This document shows, one piece after another, positions 1-5,501 of a stretch of 14,315 nt of DNA. This DNA is from Elusimicrobiota bacterium (GTDB taxonomy: Bacteria > Elusimicrobiota > Elusimicrobia > UBA1565 > JACRDR01). The notes under the pieces were generated by a model. It ran no database searches, was not told the origin of the DNA, and worked only from the letters and a program-made list of their open reading frames with translations. Location: NCBI GenBank assembly GCA_016207585.1, contig JACQPI010000149.1, positions 1 to 14,315 on the forward strand. Direction: 5' to 3'. The position numbers were made by a program, and so were the translations under genes. Numbering within the stretch: position 1 is the first letter of the stretch; the number at the start of each line of letters is the position of its first letter.

Positions 1-1
1 G

Positions 2-1129
2 AAACAGACGGCGCTATGGAGCTTGTTGGCTTTCGGCGGGACGGGAGCCCTTCTGTGCCGGGATTCGACGGAGAGCGACGAGGCGGCGGCGGTTTTTCGA
101 TGGAGGGAGGCGCTTCGGCGAGCCGGTCTTTATGTCGCGGGCTGCGCGGTAATTCCCGGGCTCACCTATTTGTATTTCGGATTACGGGGCGCCTCGCGGG
201 AGCTGCTGGAGCAGGTGTTGTGGAGAAACATGGATTACGCCGCGATCCTCGTCCGTTCGGGCGCCTGGCGCGATCAGCTGGAGTGGTTCTTGCGGACCGC
301 CGCCCCCCAGTTCTTGAAAGGAGGTTGGCCCGCTTACGCCGCCGCGGCCTTGGGGTTGGCCGCCACGCGCTTGGAGGCGCGGCGGGCCGAGGAGATCCTC
401 GCCACCCTGTGGTTGGGGTCGGCGCTGATCGGCTGCGCGACGGGATTGTTTCTATTCCCGCATTATTTCCTGCAAGCCTATCCTCCGTTGGCGTTTCTGG
501 CCGGGGCCGGGATTCAAAGATTAGGCGAAAGCCGCTCGGGAGCGAGGTACGCCTCCTGGTTGGCGGCGGGGCTTTGTCTCTACCCTGTCGCGGCGCACGC
601 GCGCGCCTATTTCGTGGAGTCGCCGGAGAGGACGGCCCGGCGGCTTTTATATCCCAATCCGTTGTTTGAGGCCAAGGCCCTGGCTGATTTCATCCGATCC
701 CGGTCGAACGAGACGGATCGGATGTACGTCTTCGGCTCCGAACCGCAGCTGTACTGGTACGCTGGGCTGCGCGCCGCGACGGAACACATCTTCGTTTATC
801 CCCTGACGCTGTTCCCTCGCGGCTATCAAGAAATTTGGAGGGAGCTCCATCGGTTGGAAACAACGAGTCCCCGTTTCATCGTCTATGTCCAGCAGGGAGC
901 CTCGACGTTGATAGCGACTCGGGAAGGCGAGGTGTTGAGGTCCGGGGTCATTTCCCTGCTGGCGAGGCGATATCGGTGGATCGGGACGGTCGATATACGC
1001 CCCGAGGGAAGCCGGGCGTTCTTCATGGAGCACGGGCTTGGTCCGGGGGCCGACGAGCCGCTCATGCCGGACGGGTCGTCGCAGGACCGAATTTACCTCT
1101 TCGAGGCGCGCTCAGCCGGAAATCAGTAG
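2..1129 (+). CDS. GT-C / GT39-family membrane glycosyltransferase, C-terminal part (5' end outside window)
   Basis: The frame is open to the left edge, so the gene begins outside the window and the TTG at 23 is not a credible start. About 375 residues are visible. The first are K-Q-T-A-L-W, like the KQT motif in the loop of the ArnT/PMT (GT39, PMT_2) family. Hydrophobic segments follow, including one ending in FPHYFLQAYPPLAFLAG, a common pattern near the last membrane helices of these enzymes. The final 150 or so residues are soluble and presumably periplasmic. From family knowledge, such proteins move a sugar from a polyprenyl-phosphate donor to lipid, glycan or protein on the outer face of the inner membrane. 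The catalytic N-terminal loop is not in view, so donor and acceptor cannot be inferred. The stop overlaps the stop of the opposing folD-like gene by 7 bp. Confidence 0.8.
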   Translation, partial: KQTALWSLLAFGGTGALLCRDSTESDEAAAVFRWREALRRAGLYVAGCAVIPGLTYLYFGLRGASRELLEQVLWRNMDYAAILVRSGAWRDQLEWFLRTAAPQFLKGGWPAYAAAALGLAATRLEARRAEEILATLWLGSALIGCATGLFLFPHYFLQAYPPLAFLAGAGIQRLGESRSGARYASWLAAGLCLYPVAAHARAYFVESPERTARRLLYPNPLFEAKALADFIRSRSNETDRMYVFGSEPQLYWYAGLRAATEHIFVYPLTLFPRGYQEIWRELHRLETTSPRFIVYVQQGASTLIATREGEVLRSGVISLLARRYRWIGTVDIRPEGSRAFFMEHGLGPGADEPLMPDGSSQDRIYLFEARSAGNQ

Positions 1130-1998
1130 AAGAGACCTTTGTAGCGCGCGCAGTAAATGAGATTGACGAAGATCATCGCCCGAGTCACTTTGCCGAGGCG
1201 GTTTTGGGGCGTGGTCACCCAGGCGGCTCTTCCCTGCAGCGATTCCATATCCAGGTTCCCCGAATGGGAGACATCAAGGACCGCCGCGCCCGGCTTGACC
1301 CAGCCCGCTTTGAGCCGAAACGACGGATCGGGGACCGCCGTCACGAGAATATCGGCCCGCCTCACGCAGGACTCGATGTCCTCCGGCCGGGTAAGGTGGT
1401 AGCACTTCACGACCGTCGCCCCCAAGTTTTCAAGCATGAGCCCCAGCGGCTTGCCGACGCGCATGGAATTGTTGACCACGGTGACGAACCGCCCCGAGAC
1501 CTGGATTTCCGGGTAGTGCTGCAGCGTCTTGACGACCGCCTTGGCGGTGGCGGGAACGACGCATTTGATCTCGCGGCCGGCGTCCAGAAACTTCTTGAAT
1601 TTGATCAGGTAGCCGAGGTTTATCGAATGAAGCCCTTCCGTGTCCTTGTAAGGCGACACCCAATCCATAACGTCCTCATCCGCGACCGGCGCCTTGAGCG
1701 GATAGAGCACGAGAACGCCGTGGATGTCCGGATCGTGATTCGCCTCCTCGATGCGCCCGCGAAGCGCTTCGGGATCGGCGGCCTCGATCGAGCGGACCGC
1801 CAGCCCCAGTCGTTGCGCGTCTTTGAGAATCAGATCGCGGTATTGCGTGGAGGCTTGGTCGGCGGCCGGGCGGAACAGGAGCGTCGCCAGGCAGGGAGCC
1901 GAAGGAAATTTAGGGACTTCCGCGCGCACCCAGTCCAGGTGGCGGTCGGCGACCGCTTGGCAGTCAAAGACTGAGGTGCCGTCGAGACGGGCATTCAT
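1123..1998 (-). CDS. folD: FolD-like methylenetetrahydrofolate dehydrogenase, probably monofunctional (MTD1-like)
   Basis: The 291-residue protein has the FolD layout: an N-terminal catalytic domain (about 1-145) and a Rossmann domain with V-N-N-S-M-R-V-G-K-P (175-184) where FolD has V-G-R-S-x-x-V-G-K-P. FolD makes methenyl- and then formyl-tetrahydrofolate for one-carbon metabolism in the cytoplasm. Here the catalytic Lys (human MTHFD1 K56) is Ile57, the Gln of the LVQLPL motif is Leu98, and the second Asp of KDVDG is Glu121. As I recall its sequence, yeast MTD1, an NAD-dependent dehydrogenase without cyclohydrolase activity, also lacks these residues and has Asn where FolD has the Gly of GRS. 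Dehydrogenase-only activity and NAD use are inferred. The ATG at 1998 is the first start; a GGAG lies about 14 bases upstream, which is rather far. A separate cyclohydrolase would have to be encoded elsewhere. Confidence 0.85.
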   Translation of the reverse strand: MNARLDGTSVFDCQAVADRHLDWVRAEVPKFPSAPCLATLLFRPAADQASTQYRDLILKDAQRLGLAVRSIEAADPEALRGRIEEANHDPDIHGVLVLYPLKAPVADEDVMDWVSPYKDTEGLHSINLGYLIKFKKFLDAGREIKCVVPATAKAVVKTLQHYPEIQVSGRFVTVVNNSMRVGKPLGLMLENLGATVVKCYHLTRPEDIESCVRRADILVTAVPDPSFRLKAGWVKPGAAVLDVSHSGNLDMESLQGRAAWVTTPQNRLGKVTRAMIFVNLIYCARYKGLFY

Positions 1999-2033
1999 GA
2001 TTGCGAGAGAAACTCCAAGCCTGGAGCTTTCCG

Positions 2034-2041
2034 GATTGTAT
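2034..2041 (-). promoter_or_regulatory. possible -10 region of the folD-like gene
   Basis: Read on the minus strand, TACAAT (2040-2035) lies about 36 bases upstream of the folD-like ATG and matches the sigma70 -10 box at five of six positions. No convincing -35 is found at 16-18 bp, because that position falls inside the upstream terminator hairpin. The protease terminator just upstream implies that the gene needs its own promoter here, but this one is weakly supported. Confidence 0.35.
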
Positions 2042-2076
2042 AAAAAACGGCCCCCGGAGGCGCGTTCCGGGGGCCG
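2042..2076 (-). terminator. Rho-independent terminator of the S8 protease gene
   Basis: A perfect 11-bp stem (2048-2058 pairs with 2066-2076, G+C-rich) closes a 7-base loop. Read on the minus strand it is followed by six T residues (the A run at 2042-2047). It lies 26 bp beyond the protease stop codon and separates that gene from the folD-like gene. Confidence 0.92.
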
Positions 2077-2101
2077 AGGCGAAGAAGCAGGTACGGCGGG
2101 T

Positions 2102-3394
2102 TTATCGCCCTCTGCGCCTCTTCGCTACGAGTTTTTCAGCATCCACGAGGCCGGCTCCTTGCTCGTCCGGGGTCAGCCCCGGAAGGGGCGTGGCGGCGCC
2201 CTTGAGGGCATCGCGCACCGTGGCTTCTCCGTGAATGCGCCGGGCGGATATCGCCAAGGTCGCCAGACCGACGACATGGGGGCAGGCCATCGAGGTCCCG
2301 GAGATGGTATTGTAGCCTCCGTCGAGCCAGGTGGACGGCACGCTCACCCCGGGGGCCGTGAAGTCCACCTCGGGACCGCGGCTTGAGAACCGGGCCAGGG
2401 CGTCGCTGGAGTCGATGGCGGAGACCGCGATCATCTCGGGGTAGGCGGCCGGATAACCCACGGCGCCGCCCGAATTGCCGGCCGCCGCGACAATCACGAG
2501 GCCGGACTTTACGGCCGCCGTAACCGCCTCAGCCAGGGCCGGGGTGCCTCGAGAGGCGCCCAGGCTCATGTTGGCGATATCCATCTTATTTTCCGCGGCC
2601 CATAGGATGCCCGCGATGACATCCGCGAAGGTACCGCTGCCTCCCGCATCGAGAACCTTGACTCCGTAAAGGTTCGCCTTCGGGGCGATTCCCCACACCG
2701 CCTGCTCTTTATTTCGGACATTGCGGGTCACCGTGGCGGCGATGGTTCCGGAGACATGGGTCCCATGGCCGTGGTCGTCCTTATAGGCTTTCGTGTCGGC
2801 GGTGGTGAAGTTCCAGCCGCCCTTGACGTTAGGAGCCAGTTGAGGATGGGTGTAATCTATTCCGGTGTCGATCACGGCGACCTTTACGCCGCCGCCTTTC
2901 GTGGTCTTCCAGGCCTTGGGGGCGTTGACGCGGGCGACTCCCCAGGGGGTTTGAGGCTCGACCTTGGGGCGGCGGCGTCCGAACCCGGGAAGCAGATCGC
3001 GCAGCCCCATGGAGCGGACCACGGAGCCGGCCGACGGCAAATCGACGGCTGAAAGCGCCTGCGGCGAGGACTCGATCCACTTCTGCCTGTAGTCGAGCTC
3101 CACGCGCGTGACCTCTGGGCGAGCCTTGAGGATCGAGTCGAGGTTCTTGGATTTGTCCGACGGGAAACGTGCCGCGACCGCGTTGATCAACCGGAGATCA
3201 TGGGTAACGGTTCCCCCGTGCTCCCGCACGACATCGGCGCGCTGCTGCGTCGTCAGGTTGGCCTGAAACGTAATGATCCTTTCATTGGGAAGAATCGAAA
3301 CTCTTTCCCCGAAGGCCTGGGCGAAAGCCCCGGCGCTCCAGCCTCCCAGCAGCATCGCTGCGAGCAGGCTCCACATCCGCCACATCTTGACCAT
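2102..3394 (-). CDS. secreted subtilisin-like serine protease (peptidase S8)
   Basis: The 430-residue preproprotein cleaves peptide bonds outside the cytoplasm. Residues 1-25 form a signal peptide with an A-F-A cleavage site before Gln26. Residues 36-105 look like an inhibitor_I9 propeptide that would be removed on maturation. The catalytic domain follows, with all signature residues in place: Asp176 in AVIDTGID, His210 in HGHGTHVSGT, oxyanion Asn307 in AAAGNSGG, and Ser368 in GTSMACPHV. The protein ends in a basic K-R-R-R-G-R tail with no extra domain. The ATG at 3394 is preceded by an AAGGGGGG Shine-Dalgarno at suitable spacing. The gene is a single unit with its own terminator. The substrate is unknown; general protein scavenging and processing of a specific envelope protein both remain possible. 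Confidence 0.95.
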   Translation of the reverse strand: MVKMWRMWSLLAAMLLGGWSAGAFAQAFGERVSILPNERIITFQANLTTQQRADVVREHGGTVTHDLRLINAVAARFPSDKSKNLDSILKARPEVTRVELDYRQKWIESSPQALSAVDLPSAGSVVRSMGLRDLLPGFGRRRPKVEPQTPWGVARVNAPKAWKTTKGGGVKVAVIDTGIDYTHPQLAPNVKGGWNFTTADTKAYKDDHGHGTHVSGTIAATVTRNVRNKEQAVWGIAPKANLYGVKVLDAGGSGTFADVIAGILWAAENKMDIANMSLGASRGTPALAEAVTAAVKSGLVIVAAAGNSGGAVGYPAAYPEMIAVSAIDSSDALARFSSRGPEVDFTAPGVSVPSTWLDGGYNTISGTSMACPHVVGLATLAISARRIHGEATVRDALKGAATPLPGLTPDEQGAGLVDAEKLVAKRRRGR

Positions 3395-3451
3395 AATACC
3401 CCCCTTGGATACGATTTCCGGCGCGGGGAGGATGCTACCATATTTATGGGC

Positions 3452-3486
3452 CGAAAGTCCTACGTATATTTAAAACGAAAGTCCTA
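3452..3486. repeat. paired 11-bp direct repeat upstream of the protease gene
   Basis: CGAAAGTCCTA occurs at 3452-3462 and again at 3476-3486, 24 bp apart start to start, each followed by AT-rich DNA. The pair lies 58-92 bp upstream of the protease start codon, in the 158-bp gap between that gene and the preceding minus-strand gene. Tandem sites at about two helical turns suit binding by a dimeric or side-by-side activator. The regulator is unknown, and I found no clear -35/-10 pair here. Confidence 0.55.
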
Positions 3487-3552
3487 TCAAATATACGGCG
3501 GGAGACGGGACGCGGAATGGATCGGCGTGAGAATCCAAGGGGTGTTCGGGAA

Positions 3553-4227
3553 TCAAGAAAACAACGATAGAAAACGGTCTTCGTATTCCGAGAAGAGGTC
3601 GTACTCTTTGAGCTTGCGCCCCAGTTCGGATCGAAGGGAAGGGTCCGGGCCCGCTTTCCGAAAAAGATGATCGATTTCGTTGCGTTGCCGGCGCACGGCG
3701 GAGGCGGAGGGATCGAATAATCCGTGTTCCTCGAAACTCCGGACATGTCCCGGGAAGGCGCGCGCCGCCTCGTCGAGAGTGAACTTCATCAAGGCCAAGG
3801 ACCAGGCGGAATCCGGGCAACGGATGAGCACCGAGTCATGCGGGGAAACGGAGGAAACATCCTCCTTGATTCGATCCAGAACAAGGCGGTGATCCTCATG
3901 GAGGACCCGTGTCTTGATATCTTCGTTCTTGAAACGGTACTCCAGCGCGCGTAGAAGCTCCCGGTATTGGTCGCAGAGCCAGCGGCTGAATTCCTTGGCA
4001 TCCTCCCCGAAACCTGAAAAGCGCTCCCGGAGAATTTCCGGCGTCAGAATCAAGGGGCGTTCCGAAAGGACATTTCCCTCCCTCAACCGCGTCCTGCCTT
4101 CCAGGTCTTCGACCGGAGAGACCAAGTGATACTGAAGTCGAGTCGGTCCGTAAGCCGCCAGGGTTTTCGTGGGGGCAAAAACGACCTGGGTCGACCTGAG
4201 GAGTTTCGCGATCAATGCGGCATCCAT
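3553..4227 (-). CDS. conserved-looking hypothetical protein, 224 aa
   Basis: I do not recognise the family. The protein is soluble and charged, with no signal peptide or membrane segment, and looks mostly helical after residue 60. Notable stretches are FAPTKTLAAYGPTRLQYHLV near the N-terminus, LTPEILRERFSGFGEDAKEF in the middle, and SAWSLALMKFTLDEAARAFP in the third quarter. The C-terminus (about 175-224) is rich in Arg, Lys and Glu and ends in F-L-S-L-F-S. The ATG at 4227 has no Shine-Dalgarno but sits 6 bases after a perfect TATAAT. The gene diverges from the Ton/Tol-like locus across a 119-bp gap, so a shared control region is possible. Even codon use and length support a real gene; its function is not inferable. 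Confidence 0.8.
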   Translation of the reverse strand: MDAALIAKLLRSTQVVFAPTKTLAAYGPTRLQYHLVSPVEDLEGRTRLREGNVLSERPLILTPEILRERFSGFGEDAKEFSRWLCDQYRELLRALEYRFKNEDIKTRVLHEDHRLVLDRIKEDVSSVSPHDSVLIRCPDSAWSLALMKFTLDEAARAFPGHVRSFEEHGLFDPSASAVRRQRNEIDHLFRKAGPDPSLRSELGRKLKEYDLFSEYEDRFLSLFS

Positions 4228-4233
4228 ATACTC

Positions 4234-4261
4234 ATTATATCACGTGTTTTTGGGGCCGGAA
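4234..4261 (-). promoter_or_regulatory. promoter of the 224-aa gene, predicted leaderless
   Basis: On the minus strand a consensus TATAAT occupies 4239-4234, with a weak -35-like TTCCGG (4261-4256) 16 bp upstream. Only 6 bases separate the -10 box from the ATG, so transcription would begin at or next to the A of the start codon. No ribosome-binding site fits between them. Confidence 0.6.
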
Positions 4262-4274
4262 CGGTGTAGCCGGT

Positions 4275-4302
4275 TTGTTACCCGGAAACGGTAACATATT
4301 TG
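4275..4302 (+). promoter_or_regulatory. promoter of the tonB-like gene with palindromic operator between -35 and -10
   Basis: TTGTTA (4275-4280) and TATTTG (4297-4302) form a sigma70-like pair with a 16-bp spacer. Between them lies a perfect inverted repeat, TGTTACC (4276-4282), 7 bases, GGTAACA (4290-4296). A repressor bound there would block RNA polymerase. The repeat has no T tract after it, so it is not a terminator. The regulator is unknown. Confidence 0.5.
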
Positions 4303-4346
4303 TATGGCAACCGAGGAAACCGAAAGACGAGTTTTGGGAGGGCGGG

Positions 4347-5501
4347 ATGTTGGAAGAAACGGATAACCGGCTGCGCGATCTCCCCTTTTTTGTTACCGCC
4401 TGCATCATTCATGGATTGCTTCTGTCCAAAAATCCCAGCTTGGGATGGGGGGGATTCGCTCCCAAACTCGCCGCTCCCCTTCCGATCGAGTTCGTACAGG
4501 GGCTTCCTAAATCGACGCTCGGCATGGTGCGGTCTCCCGCTCCCCTGGGGCCGGCGCCCTCTTCCGGGCGAGATCCCTCAGCGGCGCGGGCTCCGCGACC
4601 CAAGGTTCTTCATCCGCATTCTCTTGCCTCGGCTAAGCCGCGGCGCCGGGTCGTCACGGCCGTCCGGCCTCGCCCCGCTGCCGCCAAGCGCGCGGCGGTC
4701 CCTAGGGCGTCTTTGGAGTCGGACTTGTTTCGAGAGCAGGCCCGCATTCGGCGTACCTTGGCGAAGTTTTCGCCGGCTTCTTCCCGCGCGGCGTTGCCTA
4801 AGAGCTTTTCCGCGCAAGCGGCTCTCGCGGACGCTCTGGGTTCCATCCGGCCCGATGCGCGGACGCTCAACGATGAGGCGCGGCGTCTATCGGCCCATCG
4901 GCAGGCGCTTATCCGGGAAGGCGAGGACGCGGTCCGGCGCAGCGTGTCGTTGGAGCAAAAACGCGGGGTGCGCGCCCTCCAGGCGGCCGATATCGACAGG
5001 CAAATCGCGAGCGGACCGGAACCGGACGAAAATATCGAGGCGCTGGGCTCCGGATCGGCCGCGCCGGAGGTCGCCGGACCGGGATTGGGTGGCGGCGCGG
5101 AAGCGGAAGAGGTGGAAGACGCGGTTTATGATTCTCCGACTGGAGGAGTTTCCTCAGCGGCGGGAGGCGGGGGGCCGGGAGGGATCGGATCGGGGAACGG
5201 TCCCATCTCCTGGTCCCTATCCGGTCCCGCCGGGAACAGGAGGCTCTTGAAGAGGATCCTGCCGGCCTGTCCGGAATGGGTATCGCGGCGCGGGCTCGAT
5301 TTGACGGTGCAGTTGAAGTTTCGCGTATTGGAGGACGGCAGTGTCAAAGGGGGCGTGTTGATCCTGAGAACTTCCGGGTTTCCGGCCCTGGATCGCATCG
5401 CGATCGATGCGATCCGGCAATGGAGGTTCAACGGGGTCGGCTCCGAAAAAGACGCTACGGAGACATGGGGAGCGGTCAAGTTTCGCTTCCTGGCGCAATG
5501 A
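4347..5501 (+). CDS. TonB-family energy transducer (TonB/TolA-like)
   Basis: A 384-residue protein with the TonB plan. A single short N-terminal membrane segment (about 12-27) contains C-I-I-H22-G, placing a His like the functionally important His20 of E. coli TonB; the Ser16 equivalent is Ala18. It is followed by A-P-L-P-I-E-F-V, typical of TonB proteins. A long linker (55-250) is rich in Ala, Arg and Pro, with charged helical stretches at 120-220, then comes a Gly-rich hinge (247-285). The TonB C-terminal domain spans about 300-384, with V-x-L-K-F-R-V-x-x-D-G, R-T-S-G and A-I-R-Q-W-R-F. It should carry energy from the ExbB/ExbD motor across the periplasm. The ATG at 4347 has GGAGG 5 bases upstream; an upstream in-frame ATG at 4215 would overlap the divergent gene and its promoter. 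The stop overlaps the next start. Confidence 0.88.
   Translation: MLEETDNRLRDLPFFVTACIIHGLLLSKNPSLGWGGFAPKLAAPLPIEFVQGLPKSTLGMVRSPAPLGPAPSSGRDPSAARAPRPKVLHPHSLASAKPRRRVVTAVRPRPAAAKRAAVPRASLESDLFREQARIRRTLAKFSPASSRAALPKSFSAQAALADALGSIRPDARTLNDEARRLSAHRQALIREGEDAVRRSVSLEQKRGVRALQAADIDRQIASGPEPDENIEALGSGSAAPEVAGPGLGGGAEAEEVEDAVYDSPTGGVSSAAGGGGPGGIGSGNGPISWSLSGPAGNRRLLKRILPACPEWVSRRGLDLTVQLKFRVLEDGSVKGGVLILRTSGFPALDRIAIDAIRQWRFNGVGSEKDATETWGAVKFRFLAQ

Noticed and set aside
835..1974. Long plus-strand ORF of 379 codons over the glycosyltransferase end and the folD-like gene
   Set aside because: It is a high-G+C shadow: its sequence is Arg/Gly/His-rich without motifs, whereas the minus-strand frame gives a clear FolD.
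2013..2026. Small hairpin (CTCCA / TGGAG) around the GGAG before the folD-like start, as an RNA switch
   Set aside because: A 5-bp stem is too short to distinguish from chance, and no riboswitch core is visible.
4215..4346. Upstream in-frame ATG (4215) as start of the tonB-like gene
   Set aside because: It would overlap the divergent gene and its promoter and put 44 residues unlike TonB before the membrane segment; the ATG at 4347 has a good GGAGG.
4304..4366. Short 20-codon ORF starting at ATG 4304, overlapping the tonB-like start, as a possible leader peptide
   Set aside because: Its ATG lies immediately after the proposed -10 box, upstream of the expected transcription start, and has no ribosome-binding site.
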